Shown: positions 32,699 to 48,577, counted from the first letter of the stretch. The stretch: DNA of 64,000 nt from Styela clava (GCF_964204865.1 NC_135254.1:7383001-7447000); one strand, 5' to 3'. Made by a program: numbers and translations. Notes: generated by a model not told the origin, from the letters alone.

Positions 32699-33392
32699 TT
32701 TTGCCAATTTAATCATGCTTTTTAATCTAGATAAGCTTGATATTTGTGGCTCTAAATGTCACCTTTTTCAAATTATTCAAGTTACACAATTGCCAAAATA
32801 TTGTTGTTAAATCACTATTCTACTACTTTTGATTCCAGGGTATCCCAATGTGTAACTAAATAACGTTGTTAGTATAAACTTTAGTTTTTCCTTTGGATAT
32901 TGTGTATCGTCAAGAAAAGCATTAAAGTATGCTGATATTTATCCTCATAAATGGACTGGCATGCAATTTAACCAGTATTCGGGAACTTTCAAACATTTAT
33001 TGCAAGTTTATTTAGCTGGATGATTTATTGGAATAGACTTTGTAGGGGTGTAAATGTGGTGTTGACTTGACTGGGATGGAATAAAAATGATGAAATGGCC
33101 TAATGTCTGCTTTTGCATTGATAATTGATTGTAGATAGGAATGCTGGCATAGGATCCTGATGAGCGAAGGATGAACTGCCTTTTAGTATATGACAGGGCA
33201 TGCTTCAAGGGGTGCTCGAAAATTTTGATAATTTCAAGATTTGATATTTTGGTGCTGTGCTATTTGCCTCTAGCTAATTTATTTGCACGTTTGCTAAGCA
33301 CCAGACCTCAAATCCTGAACTAAAAGTAAAAAGAATACAGGTAGTAAAACAGTTGGATCGATCATGAACGAAGACACCTGTAAAGATTGGCC

Positions 33393-33588
33393 TTTCCAGA
33401 AGTGTGTGTACCAATATGGAGGTAACTAATTTTGTTTGCTTACATCAACTTGTGTAAAGGGACTGAAACCTATTGGCGGGGAGTATATTTACTTGGCTAA
33501 CACAGACAGTCCCGAAATTGCACTAGAACTAAAACAGGAGAATCTGAATAAAGTTATGGCCTAACCTGGTACACATACTACGGGAGTA
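33393..33588 (+). mobile_element. MITE, family A
   Basis: TTCCAGAAGTGTGTGTACCA to GGTACACATACTACGGGAG, about 196 bp, in the QSOX/tubulin intergenic region. Confidence 0.75.
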
Positions 33589-33599
33589 GCTCTTTGAGC

Positions 33600-34360
33600 C
33601 ACTTGTGCAAAATTCCACATTGGGCAGGTGGGGTCATCTACCCATCTCATGATAGCTAATTAATAGATGCCTGGATTCTTTCGGACCAGTTTTGAATTGA
33701 ATCCATGTTTGATAAAAAAGGTCAAGAAAGACAAATATAATGGAGCCCCCAACCCTAAAGCTTTCATCCACCCAGCAAATTAAGTGGAAAAGGTTCACAG
33801 TTTGTCCAACACTGGACATTAGGATGACCATTCAGCAGCACCTACTATTTTTACAGAGGACCAGGTAATAAATGCTTGATAAACATTTAACTGCCCCATC
33901 TCTCTTTGGCGGATAAGGTCATCACTGACGTCACTATTGACCTCTCTGGTCCGAGCTAATATGTCTTTCAAGTCCTTTTTTGCCACAGGTGTGCAGCAGG
34001 CAGGCCACAACCCGACAGTTGTACCCAGCTGCCCTTCTAAACACTCTTGATTTTTCTAATCAAGCAAAAGAATAATTAGACAGTTTAGGTTTAAAAAGGC
34101 GTCACATGGATAAAAATACATGTTTTTTGCTCCCATCGCTGTGTTGAATCTTTTCCCAAACCCATTCATCACTATTATTTTTGTGTGCGGCCCAGCTAGA
34201 TGCCTGAAGATGGTTAAATGGCCCACCAACAAAAAAAATGTCACAAATCTGTCGTACCATATCCCGAATTAAATACAACAAACAAAAGCTATCCAGTGAA
34301 ATTTATTTGAAAGCTGTGTCCACCGAAATATATTTATGTCCCAGTCACCAAGCAAAAATA
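33600..34360. other. Intergenic region between QSOX and tubulin
   Basis: No coding signal. Both genes end here, pointing toward each other. Confidence 0.3.
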
Positions 34361-34365
34361 GTGTA

Positions 34366-34371
34366 TTTATT
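34366..34371 (-). terminator. Poly(A) signal for beta-tubulin (AATAAA on minus strand)
   Basis: TTTATT on the plus strand, about 60 bases downstream of the tubulin stop in transcript direction. Confidence 0.55.
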
Positions 34372-34429
34372 TTTTTTTACAAAGTTTTTTTTTTCTTCAA
34401 ACAGAAACATTGATTGGATGGTCGGTCAT

Positions 34430-37245
<2,816 letters not shown>

Positions 37246-40200
37246 GATTATATTATATTTTGATACGAAAAAGTAACAGAGAAATCACACCGAAGGCGAC
37301 AAAACTCGAGACTAAAAAGGAAACGCGTCCTAAGTCTGTGAAAACAAAAATACGTTCTGAAGAAAATTCTAGAATTCCAAGGGAAACAAATAATGGATTC
37401 CGATTGGTCAAAATAGACAATCAACCTATTGTGATTGGTTGATTTGAATTAAATTGCAAATTCGTAACAATGATTTGTTTATCTATTATTACCTCACAAA
37501 TATAGGCAAAAGGTTAAAAAAATAAGAACTTAAAGTGAGCTACTCGAGTCGAATATCGATTCACTCAAAATTCTGATATTTCGCTGCGCCTGACTAAAAT
37601 AACAACTATAACTAAAAGAATGGTTCACTTAAGAAATTAATCCTGACAAAAACCACTCAAACTACTTCCCACAACTTCAAATAAACGATTTCGCTATTCA
37701 AACCAAGAGCAGATTGAACGCAAACGCACTTTTGAAACATGCGCGGGAAAGTACTTCAAATTTATCACGAGGCTCTGCGTTATTATTCGTAACAGAAAGG
37801 AATACCAACGTAAGGTATACGGGCACTGTCTAAACCAGGCGCGCTGAGGGAAGTTTGCGCCTGGAAATAAAAAAAAATCAAGAAATTCTCGTGAATCGCA
37901 CACACACCAAGCGCCGTGCAGTTGTTAAGTATAGACTGCGCGGCTAACAAGCTCGAGGTGTGTTCTTATCGTCGACGAGAACAAAAGACATCTGCGCACT
38001 AGTCTCGTATAAGTGTACGAGCTGATGGAAATTGGTTTTCAATAAAATCGAGCTGCCCTAATTAATAATTCAAGTCTGAAGGGGAAAAGGCAATTTTAAG
38101 ACGGAAATGTTATGTAGAGCGAGATGAGCATTCTAGAAAAAACTCCCATGCCGGTATCACATGAATAATTCAAGCTCTGACTAACCTAATTGCGTCATCG
38201 TTCAGATTCCCATGAATGCGCGTTCGCTGTAGTTTGGCGTTGCATGAATTGTCCACGAAATTGAAAAACAAACTTGCTGCGGCAATTTTTTTGTAAAAAA
38301 TTTATAAGTTCCACTGAAATGTTGAAAGCTTAAAAAAAATGTCTGCTTCAAGCCAACCCATATTTAATAAGAGCGTACGAAGAAGACGAAAATTAGCCAA
38401 GTGTCGACGGAATGGCCGAACAACAAAAATATTTCTTCTTTATACTTTTTTGGTGCCGTGGGACGCGATTTTCATTTCTTCTGTCCCAAAGAGTGACGCT
38501 TTACCTCATTCAACTCAGCTAATAAATGAAATTAAAGTTTCTAAAGGCGGTGCCGAACATTCTCTGCTTTTTGTTATAATCTGAACACCACTTATCTCAC
38601 CAGTTAAGATAACATTATACGAAACCTTCAAGTTACCAGCACTCCGCCCCAACGCTTTCATTACTCGGCGATTAATGATTTAAAGTTATTTTATCTGAGG
38701 TTACAGCTCTATAAAACAATGCCTTTTCGTCGTTTGTTTGAATTTTACTAACAAACTCCGCCCACAAGCTTGTCTTCGATTATAAGTTGTTGATGTTTTT
38801 CGTAAATTTCTCTAAAACACGCATTCTACAAGCATCACTGCTGTGCGATGAGAGTGTGTTCAATTTTTTTTCAAACATTAATATGTTAATCATGGTGAAT
38901 TACAACACAGATGCCAAAAATTCTCAAAAACAAATCAACGAGATTCGTTTTAATTTCGGCATAAAGATACGCGAACTAATACCAAATCTACCACCTATTT
39001 TATTCTTCTGCGAAATCGGGGAATAAAATATTTCAAGATCAGCAAATGTGCTGTTCATAAAAACTTAGTCAAGAAACTAGCAACCTATGTACAGAAAATC
39101 TGTTACCGACTTTGCATCGGTACAATTGCGGTGAAATATTGGGGTACAGATCATCTTTCAATTTAATTCATTCATATTCCCACACTCTTAAGATGCATAT
39201 ATAACAAAAATAAATGGAAATAGAGACAGAAAAGCAGTCATCAAAATACGACAGTATTAACATTTCCATCAATATTCCCGCCAAAAATAAAATCCCTGAC
39301 ACGCGAGCTCTATAAAAGCAATGTTTTTTCATACGTAATCCAGCGCACTTCTCCGCCAATCAATACTAATCAACTTTTCCAGGCAATTAGACTCGGAATT
39401 TTTGTTGCTAGGCAACATCGTTCTCGAAAACAGACTCTCGAGATTTCAAATCCCGTGAGCCCGCGAACCACATCTATTATTTCACTTTTAGTTAGCGATT
39501 TAGTTAATTGAGAAGAGATTTCTGAACCCAATTAAATTTCCGATGCCAGCATGTCGCTCGTTCCAACCTCGCATTTATTATCACCGTAAACACTTAGTGA
39601 ATTCCAAAGTCGAGTTTTGATCCAATTATCTCATTCTGATATTTATCGAAAAAATAAAAAACTGTCGCTTACTTTGGTTTTTACAAAGCATTTTGCAAGG
39701 CGATTTGCAACTTTGTTCCGGACTACTCCTCGAAAAAGCAGGAATTCATATACGCTTCTGTTCGGTGCAGAAAACTGGGGTCCTTCAAGTAAACACCTTA
39801 TTACATCCCTAAGTTAGAGAATGGGAAAGGAAACATATTTCCTTTGACAAATCAGATTGCGGAGATGTATACACATTCTAATAAAACTTTTTGTTCAATA
39901 AACATATTTATTTAGCTGAACCACCGAGAGTGACCTTCGAGATGTGACCTTGAAGGAATATGGAGCGATGGCCTGAAAACTGAACGCGAAGGGCCTAATT
40001 CTCTGCGATTTCAACTCTAAGGACGGCCAATAATCAAATGCGTCGATGCGCCATATTAATTACGCATTCAGCGACATTTTGGAAAGTTCATTTTCATTTA
40101 AAGTAAATTTTGCTAGTGATTGTTAAACTATTCATTTAATTAATAGATGACACCAATTACATATGCAACGACTCGTGTTTACTCTATTCTCAAAGCTGGA

Positions 40201-42590
40201 GCTTGGTGACTTTTATCAGGGCTTTTATCCAGTAACAAAAATAAGGAGTTGGAATGGTTGGGATTTAGCGTATGGCAGCCATGGCTCGTGGACGCCGTTT
40301 AAATTGGGGCAAAAATAGGTAAAAAATTTTAATCGTAAAATGTTCCAATAAAACAATTTCAAATTGGAAATAATTGACACTCGTATTTTTACTCAAATAA
40401 TAAAGTGGAAGTATATATTTATTCTTAATTCCAAAACGGTCGTTAAAAAATTGTCCGTCAACGATCGAGGAGGCGCATTTTCAAACTTTTCCATTGTGTC
40501 ATTTTACACAGATACGCAACTGATTAGCATACATGAAATCGTGGTATGATAATTTAAATAAACAGTTAATATATAAATGTGTAGAACGAGATGACTGTTT
40601 GCTTTCATTTTTGTTTGTGCCCCCGCCACTAATGCAAAAATGTAAGATTTGAGAAAAACATCCCCGCCACGTTTTGAAAAACAAATCAGTAATTATCCAG
40701 TCGAGGTTAGGAAGGGTTTGAAGATTTCAATTGCAATCTGCATTCCTAACCCAACTAAGTATTCAAATTTTCTTATTTTAAGCGTTGGCGGGGTTTTAAT
40801 ACAAAAAAAGCTTGTTTGTAGCAAGAACGATAGCGATTACAGAGTGCGCGACATTAATACACGTCTGTATATCTTGATTAGTACTTATCTAAGAATACAG
40901 ACATCTGGTACAGATAACACCGCGCCACTAAACTTCTGTCGCACTTGTGCTCATTCACGCAAATTTTAAAACTAACAATAGATTTCCGGCATCGTAAAAA
41001 CTTTAAATCTCCTTTCACTCCCTCCTAAATTAATGCGATATTGATCCAGACATCACGTCGCAGCTGTCTGCCCGTCCATGAAACAATTCTTTATGAATTT
41101 CATTCTATGCCCGTGGGAGATGAAAAAACAATGAGCCCATGGGAAGAACTAATAAAAAAAATCGAGTCAATTTTACGAGCATTTTGTAGTTATTCAATGT
41201 AGTAATACCGAAACTTGCTAAATATATCATATTCGAAAATGGTATTTTTCATAACCATATCTTTATTCTTAATGATTCAAATACCATTCCAATATTCCTA
41301 TTTACTCCTAAAAGTAGTGAAATTTTCAAATATTTTTAGCAGTATGCTTGTGATTGTTATCAGATGTAAAACTTATGATTAATTAATTATTAACCCCGTC
41401 GTTTAATCTGTCGGATACACAAGACCCCTTCGATTCCATTTTAATCAAATTTGGGTATTAACCTACGGGAGACTTCCAGACAAAAGATGATTGAAGTAAG
41501 CAATATCCCATGCAAATTGATAGAGTATGACGTAGGTCACGCGCCAGACATGATTACAACGCGCGGCATAGCACGTGCTCATCGCTGTTGACGAGATACG
41601 CAAAATTCGTCAAAACTCTCCACGGGCGGTGTAAATGTATTTGGATTGTTATCACGATTTACAAAAACACTAATTACTCCCCCCTCCCACTTCAAGAATA
41701 AAAATTGAGAGGGATTATTAAACCCGAACCAGACACCAAATTACGTGGACGAAAAAATGCATTTGAAAATGATGATTTGCGCAAAAAATCTATTGTTCGG
41801 CCTATTTGACAATTTATTTTGTCCTGCAAGAAATCACAACACAAATTCAAAACAAAAATGCGTTACAGTAACGGATCTCATTGCAATTGACAAGAAGTCT
41901 GCAACCCTATTTTTTTTAAATGAGTCAAAATTTGAAATTGAAAGAAAATAAGCAACACACACACAGAGAAACTTACGTCATTCAAAATTTTTACCAGCAA
42001 GATAGGGATTAGTGACCATAACTTCAATACACATGGTAAATAAATCACCCACCGTGTTACTTACGCCAGTAAAGGCATCTCACTACGTTAGAATTTTGCT
42101 ACAACCCCATTTTCAACTTCAAGCGACCCATATTTATATAAAAGTATTACATTTTGTAAAATCTCGCACCCGAAGGATTATAAAACAATCAATTTCAAAT
42201 AACATTTATTTCCCCATCAATTAGGTTAAGAACAATGATTTAGAGGGCGCCGCAAAATGGGGAGATGTCACAACTTTTCACACGAGACTGGAAACAAGTC
42301 ATTCCAACACTTTCAGGAAACGGTCGGATGGGGTAAAACTTAACAAGATATCATAATAATTTTCAGAAACACATTTAGCAATTTTGTTTGTCAATTCTAT
42401 TATTTATTCATTCAATATTCTTTACTGCCCTTGTCATTTGCCTCAAAGAATTCCTATCAGTATGACATATTATTCAATTCGTCAGGATTTCGTGAAATAA
42501 TGTTCTTTTCAATAAAAACAAATTCAATAAATAGCCTACATCTCAGTTTCAAGCGTGGCCAATAAATAAAATTGCTCTCGCTAGGTGAGA
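37246..42590. other. Upstream region of beta-tubulin, no convincing gene
   Basis: 5.3 kb of AT-rich single-copy-looking sequence with unusually few recognisable transposons. The tubulin promoter must lie near its left end. 37254-37260 has TATATT-type words next to the start codon, but no reliable TATA box was defined. Scattered short frames lack splice or domain support, except the weak candidate at 38339. Confidence 0.4.
38339..38584 (+). CDS. Weak 81-codon open frame, possible first exon or chance
   Basis: ATG follows AAAAAAAA. The product has a very basic start (KSVRRRRKLAKCRRN) followed by a hydrophobic stretch (IFLLYTFLVPWDAIFI) that could be a signal anchor. No family is recognised and no donor is obvious. 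It lies about 1.1 kb upstream of, and divergent from, beta-tubulin. Low confidence that it is real. Confidence 0.12.
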   Translation: MSASSQPIFNKSVRRRRKLAKCRRNGRTTKIFLLYTFLVPWDAIFISSVPKSDALPHSTQLINEIKVSKGGAEHSLLFVII

Positions 42591-42637
42591 ATATAAATGA
42601 ATGAATTGATTAGTACTGGACATAGCAACTTTAGGCG

Positions 42638-42848
42638 CTCCAGAAGTTTGTCTACCAATATGGAGGTACCGGTATCTAATTTTGTTCGCCTATTTTACAT
42701 CAAGTTGTGTAAAGGGACTAAACCGATGGACAGGGGGTATAATATTCACTTGACTAACAAAGAAAGAACTCGTAATAGAACTAAAATAAGGAAAATCGGA
42801 AAAAATTATGACCTAACCCTAACCTGGTACACAGACTACGGAAGTAGT
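42638..42848 (+). mobile_element. MITE, family A
   Basis: CTCCAGAAGTTTGTCTACCA to TGGTACACAGACTACGGAAG, 211 bp, with the family's internal GAACTCGTAATAGAACTAAA. Confidence 0.75.
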
Positions 42849-43440
42849 CAATTTTGGACCATAAGTAAAAATGCGAAAAGAAAGGCGTTAAGAACTGGTG
42901 AAACCTTGTGCAGTCGACGTTATCTTCACCAAAAATAAAAATTTCGCTCATGGATAACAATATTGCCCAGAGATAACAGCATGAGTCATCATCTACCCAC
43001 TTTGACGACATAGGAATATCTAATCAGAAGTTAAATATTCATGAGAAATACTCTTAGCGCATCGCCTTGAATTATTAAACATAGATCGATTAAAGAGGGT
43101 CGTTTGCTTCGGAGAAAGAAATATCCAGAGAAATAAATCCCATTCCCATGGACAAGCCTGGAAATAATATAACCTGTCCCAAATACAGAGAACAAATCTG
43201 CTTGCTCGTCGCCCATGTATGGTTTGCAGACAACAAGAAGCGAATTAGTGAGAGAAAAAGAATGCACGAAGCATCCGGAAACGCTCAAAACTTTCGATTC
43301 ACTTACAGAGGTATGACCAGTCAGCCTCTACTTGTTTGTGGCCCGTTTTCAGTGCAAAATAAAAACCATGGTCCACAAAATTTTTATAAAATTTCGGATA
43401 TCATAAAAATGTTTGGTGAGAAACAATGCTTGCTCTAAGC

Positions 43441-44061
43441 CAGGGGTGTGCAAAGTGCGACCCGCGGGCCAAATGCGGCCCGCAAGGGAAAATTGTGCGG
43501 CCCGCGGAGGCAACTGGAGAGCAGTTTAAAAAAAATAATATTAAAAGATACAAAAGCTAACTGAGTTTTGGTTACAGCCTATCGGTTGATTTTGTCTAAA
43601 TCTAACCTAGAATAAGATTTGACAGAAAATTATTTAAAATGAATCTTGGCGTATTTTACTGAAAACATCTCAACCCAGATACCTTTCCACATTTGAAAAA
43701 AGTCATGGCTTTAAATATGGCACTTTTCTAAAATGGGCGTCATTTCGAATTGCTAGCACTTCCATTTAAGCAAATTTGGATATAAAAGTAGTCGGGAAAA
43801 GGATCCAGCAGCAAATTTCTCACTGAATTCGTTTAAATTGGCTGTGACAGTATATTTGAATTACAGTTTTAATTAAGGAATTTATGCATTTTAACTCATC
43901 ATTTTTGCAAGGACCCCCAATGATGACATGAGATCAATAACAAAAAGACATCATTTTGTGCCTGCAACTAATAGAAAGCCTGTGTTAAATGTAGGTGCGG
44001 CCCGCGGTTTCACCCGGTTATTGGTATTTGGCCCGCGTGCGAAAAAGGTTGCACACCCCTG
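43441..44061 (+). mobile_element. hAT-like MITE, family C, with perfect 8-bp target duplication
   Basis: 621 bp from CAGGGGTGTGCAAAGTGCG to AAAGGTTGCACACCCCTG. CTCTAAGC flanks both ends (43433-43440 and 44062-44069). GC-rich ends (GCGGCCCGC) contrast with an AT-rich interior. No transposase. Confidence 0.9.
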
Positions 44062-44135
44062 CTCTAAGCGATTTAGTGTTATGACAAACCACGACTCATG
44101 GTACTGCTTCTAGTCCGCCTAATGGCTTGCTTGCT

Positions 44136-44155
44136 ATATATATATATATATATTC
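44136..44155. repeat. TA microsatellite
   Basis: About ten TA units. Confidence 0.7.
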
Positions 44156-44211
44156 TCTTCCTCGTGGCTTTCAAATAGCCGCTCAAACAATATACTTGAT
44201 GGGCCTAGCCC

Positions 44212-44287
44212 TAGTGGATAGTTCGTTTGGTTTAGCTATATTAGCATAGAGGAGTAAAAACTGCGCGTTCAAATCGCGTGCCCACTA
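44212..44287 (+). repeat. tRNA-like sequence, probable pseudogene or SINE head
   Basis: About 73-76 nt with AGTGG/CCACT acceptor-like pairing, a box A-like TAGTTCGTTTGG, and a box B-like T arm (GCGCG TTCAAAT CGCGT, 5-bp stem, 7-nt loop). The anticodon arm is poor, so a functional tRNA is unlikely. Confidence 0.35.
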
Positions 44288-44333
44288 ACAAACCCAAGCG
44301 AATGAACGATATCGATCCTTGCATAATATAGAA

Positions 44334-44623
44334 CAGTGGCGGGCAAGGTTTTTGAATCGAGGGCCAAAAATTTTGCTCACCTGGACTGGCGGGCCATGTG
44401 AGTGTGACGTAAAAACTTACATTTTATGAACAATATTGAAATTGTTACAAAAGCAAAAGTGGAAAACAATAAGCCTCGTGCCAAAACTATAACAAAACAA
44501 CAAATTCCTTGCGCTATTCTTTAGCTAAAACATCAAAATTTGGTCGTGGCAGCATCAGGCGGGCCAGATTGATTCACTCAAAGGGCCGGATTTGGCCCGC
44601 GGGCCGTAGTTTGCCCATGTCAT
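44334..44623 (+). mobile_element. hAT-like MITE, family B, with perfect 8-bp target duplication
   Basis: 290 bp from CAGTGGCGGGCAAGG to GTTTGCCCATGTCAT. ATATAGAA flanks both sides (44326-44333 and 44624-44631). This best-preserved copy defines the family ends. Confidence 0.85.
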
Positions 44624-44751
44624 ATATAGAAGCTTACATGTGACTGCCCGTTTTCACGAAATGTAAAACGCCTCATGGAAGAAAATAAGTTTTATTCCAT
44701 TTCCTACTATTCTATCGAGATCAGATCAAAAGTGCGATCAATCAACTGGTG

Positions 44752-45176
44752 CAGGGTTTTCCAAACTGGGGTCTGTGATGACTGCACAGGGGGTCCGCAA
44801 CGAAAAGAGTCTGATCGATCTTTTATGATTATTCCAATTTGAAAAGCCATTGCATCTTTTTGGTTGAGCGTTGCGGACGAATATTCATTGCCGTTAGAAA
44901 GGGAAACTTTTATTGCCTTTTGCGACGACCTACGTGTGTGAGGCAGCATTCTCAGATCTTACCAATTACCAATTAACGTGATGACAAAATACAGGTCGAT
45001 AAATTGTGCAGTACACAAAACAACCTCATTCATCAAATTAATGTCGTTTCTGTTGGGATTGAAACAGTATCCTTCCTCGTTGTTTAGTCACAGAAATTGA
45101 TGCAGTATAAGATGTCCGCATCAAAACTGAGATTTAGAAATAGGTGTTCGCGGCCCAAAAACTTTGGGAAACCCTG
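44752..45176 (+). mobile_element. hAT element, internally deleted
   Basis: 425 bp with inverted ends CAGGGTTTTCCAAACTGGGG and TTTGGGAAACCCTG. It contains a transposase C-terminal relic (separate entry). No clear target duplication was found. Confidence 0.65.
44898..44968 (+). pseudogene. hAT transposase C-terminal relic
   Basis: The frame reads LLLPFATTYVCEAAFSDL before a stop, matching the hAT dimerisation-domain signature (F-x-TTYLCE-x-xFS). A stop codon lies just upstream and the rest of the enzyme is missing, so it cannot encode a working transposase. Confidence 0.55.
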
Positions 45177-46371
45177 CACGAGTGAACAAAATATTTGTTA
45201 AATATAAAGATACAACTGTCAGTTGGATCAAAATGTTTTCAATAACTTACAGTTCAAATCATCCACGGGCAAAAACATTACGCATGAAACTCCTGTATAT
45301 TAATAATTCAACAATCGATCGACCAGAGAAAGTGTCGGGAAATAACGTTCAGGTTGAAAAACAGTCGCAAGCTTTTTGCCTATAACTAAGTTTCCTATAC
45401 AAAGAGAACTGCAAAGTAATGCAGTTGAAAACCATCGGTTTTGACTTGAAAAGTTCAAGGGCAATGAACAGCATATTTTTAGGATGCATTTTCACTCCCA
45501 ATAAGTATTTGTATAAGCGGCCAATGAGCTCCTTATTTTTGTTAGGACTGATATATTTCCAGTACAGCATTTCTCGTAGGGGTGAGCATATCGAATCGAA
45601 TAGTAAATTATTTGAATCGATTCGGAGCAAAATATTCAATCGCCGCCATCTTGTTTTTTTTTCCTTTTCGCCAATGGTCGAGGTGAATTCCTCAATCTTC
45701 TTTTATTGAAGCCATATTTTTTCAACGCAATTCGGACATATGACTATTTTCTGTAATGATTTATTGATAAAACGTGTTTCTTATTGTGTGTGAACGTTCA
45801 GCAATCTGTCTGAGTCTGATTTTTGACAGGACCACTTACAATAAAAAAGTCGCATACAATAAAATCTCCCAAGTGTTCGAAATTCGATTCGAAAAAAATA
45901 TTCAATTTCATTCTGAAATCATCAGGTATTTGAAACTGCACAATTTATTCATTACGTCATTATATAAAATCCAATTGCGTAGTGCGAACGCACATAACTA
46001 ACTACTTTACTTTATCCATTTCCTTGTGTCATTGTATTCACGAGTGCAATAATGCATTTTGAAACAACCATATAGGAAGGTTCAAAAGCCACAAATGTAT
46101 AACGAACATGCACATTTATCTTAAGATTATAGGAATGGGAAAATTTTATTAGCTTCAAATATTTGCGTTTGAAAGTATAGACATTTATTCGCTACCAATT
46201 GTCGCTTGCATGTGAATGTGCACCTTTTTAAAACTAGGCTGGTATTTTAATTTGATTCCGTATCAATTCACACAGTCATTCTTATAAGTTTTTTACAATT
46301 TTTGGAACGAGTATCTTTTTCATATGTTAACACTTCGAATTTTGTTTTAAAAATTATTTATTAGACACGAA

Positions 46372-46690
46372 ATGGACCTATGGATCGCTTTGTTTTTATG
46401 TTGTTGTTATTTCACTTTTTTTATTATGAATAATTATTCTGAGTGGTTCTTTGACCTCTCTCATGCTATTCCCGCGCTACGCAAACGTCGGGAAGTTTTT
46501 GGACACGTAGTGGACATAGCGATCGTTTCAATATTATGTTGTTGTTGTTGTTGTTATTTGACACTTTTTGGACACCTAGTGGAAAATTTAAAAAGTCGCT
46601 TTTCTCTTTGATTACTGGACCAATTGTTCTGAAATTTTCAGTGGTTACAAATTTTTCCCCCGAAGGCTATTACTTTTATTTATGTCAAAT
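46372..46690 (+). repeat. Dispersed repeat E, copy 1
   Basis: Repeats ACCTATGGATCG, TATGTTGTTGTT, ACTGGACCAATTG and AAATTTTCAGTGGTTA also seen at 47385-47560. A weaker match to the start lies at 59380-59460. Confidence 0.5.
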
Positions 46691-47340
46691 ATTTCTGTTA
46701 GCTCTGTGAGATTTGTTTTTGTTTGCTTTGACGTCACCGAACGTTCTGCGGACGCATGATCACGTGCCATCGAACGTCGGCGTGAAGGTGGATTCTGAAA
46801 ATCGTTGCTCAAAAATTGTAAGTTTTTCTAGATTACCGGCGATGCTAAAGGTACGGTAAACCGTACTGTACTGCCCAAACGTGTCCATATATTTGAGCAT
46901 AGCTCTCTTGTTTTACTATACCATACAGTAGACTAAATAGGGTACTGTATTAGGTATGGTAGACTACGGCTTCGATTTGGCTTTTGTATCCCATGTTTTT
47001 CCATATTCTTTCACTTTTATGCCATGTGGAATAAAACACGTATCATATTCGACAAGTGAGCTTTCAATGCAGTACAATGCGCGATAGGTGGCATTTGTAC
47101 AAACAGTTTTGTACACTCCACCCATATCCCTGTTACCGCATCCACCCACCCTCCTTGCACAACTGCCTGTATAAAGGACCATATTGTACATATTTGATTT
47201 ACCCTATTATAATTTATATAAATCAAAGGGGTGTATGCCGCACATCTGTGTTTTAGGCCAATATGGTCTTGTGCATACATCCCGTCTTCAGTATTTATAA
47301 TTACTTACTCTTTTATATTGCTTTTACGAGACGAATAAAC

Positions 47341-47362
47341 ATACATACATACATACATACAT
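47341..47362. repeat. TACA microsatellite
   Basis: Five or more CATA/TACA units. Confidence 0.7.
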
Positions 47363-47384
47363 AAAAGAAACATAATTGGACACG

Positions 47385-47655
47385 TCAGTGTACATACCGA
47401 TCGTTTCAATATTATGTTGTTGTTCTTGTTAGTCTTTCTTTCGTCATGATGAAATCGCTTTTCTCTTCGAATACTGGACCAATTGCTTTGAAATTTTCAG
47501 TGGTTAAAGATTGATTTTTTTGCCAGAAGGCTATTACTTTTACTTATTTCAAGAATTTCTGTGGACATCAAGAGATTCGTTTTTATGTGTCAGAATAAAA
47601 AATAGCGACACCTTGTTACGTGTCCATATATTTGAGCACAGCTCTCTTGTTTCTC
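47385..47655 (+). repeat. Dispersed repeat E, copy 2
   Basis: Shares CGATCGTTTCAATATTATGT and ACTGGACCAATTG with copy 1. Its end GTGTCCATATATTTGAGCA and AGCTCTCTTGTTT recurs at 46875-46912. Confidence 0.5.
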
Positions 47656-48007
47656 AAAGCTTGCAATTCTAGGAATGTTCGTTAAATTCTATCTCGCGTT
47701 CATTGGTATACAAAGAGTAAGAATTCTTGTTATACGAATCAGGTGAAAGTTTGTGGTAAGATATTATAGTTTAGAGTTATTCCAATTTGTTTCTCCAAGG
47801 CAACCATTTTCTTCGAGTCTCAATATCCGCTATTTCTGGATATATCAGTTTGAAAGGGTTTTTCTAATTTAAAATATCATCAATTGCGACTGCTTTAATT
47901 TTAATGGGTCTCGTATGATTTATATTTCTAAAAAGATCAGATTTACGACTGACTTTGATGGCAGAATTTTCGTTACAGCCCAGCCATTCACCAACAACTT
48001 TGTTATA

Positions 48008-48098
48008 TACATGGTGTCTCAAAATTAGTAGGCCTATGCACTTTTAATTTTGATCTGTCTTTCAGGTAGTTGTATACTTACTTTTGAGACACTTTGTA
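48008..48098. mobile_element. Mariner-type MITE, TA target
   Basis: 91 bp with ends TACATGGTGTCTCAAAA and TTTTGAGACACTTTGTA (15 of 17 complementary), flanked by TA on both sides. The GTGTCTCAAAA end resembles Tc1/mariner terminal repeats. Confidence 0.65.
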
Positions 48099-48224
48099 TA
48101 TTTGTAGTGACTTTTGATCTTAATGCACACATAAATTCTCTTCCTCTAATTATGAGCGTGCAATGCATATAATTTACGCACTCTAAAATTGCGCTCAGTT
48201 TTTGCTCGTATATGTGAGTGATAT

Positions 48225-48577
48225 TTATGCGCAAGAGCATTGCTGGACCCCTGTCTTAGAGTGATTCACGTTACCGCTGGTCGGTAACGATTTCTTCAAA
48301 CATGGAGTTGAGAACTTAATTTAATCCTTGCGACTCGATGTCTAATTCAGCCGGTTTGCACCGGTTCTATAGAACCGCCTCAAGGAATTTTATGAGATCA
48401 GCGAACCGGTTAGCATTACATGACTTTTTGTAACAGAACCGCCTGAAAATATGACATTTGTATGATGGAACTGGCTGACGAAAAATTTAAATCCCATCAC
48501 TGCTTTTACCCCCTCCCCCCCCCATCAAGTCCGTGTATCTGAAAAAAAGTAACGGGTAAATATCTGACATGGACTAG
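48225..48577 (+). mobile_element. SINE body, interrupted by a family B MITE
   Basis: GCGCAAGAGCATTGCTGGAC, GTTACCGCTGGTCGGTAACG and later CATCAAGTCCGTGTATCTGA and CATGGACTAG are SINE words. The SINE resumes at 48827 (GAGGATGTGGTTCGCCATTA) after the inserted element. The middle also holds unrelated sequence. Confidence 0.5.

Larger units (their letters stand above)
45180..48000. other. Intergenic region with low-complexity and TTG-rich repeats
   Basis: Contains two related blocks (46372-46690 and 47370-47560, sharing CGATCGTTTCAATATTATGT, ACTGGACCAATTG and GAAATTTTCAGTGGTTA), a (TTG)n run at 46535-46556 and a TACA run at 47341-47362. No gene seen. Confidence 0.4.

Noticed and set aside
43148-43438. 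96-codon plus-strand frame ending at a MITE
   Set aside because: Ends just at the transposon boundary, no domain, no splice context.
44212-44287. Functional tRNA gene
   Set aside because: T arm fits, but the acceptor has a mismatch and the anticodon arm is poor.
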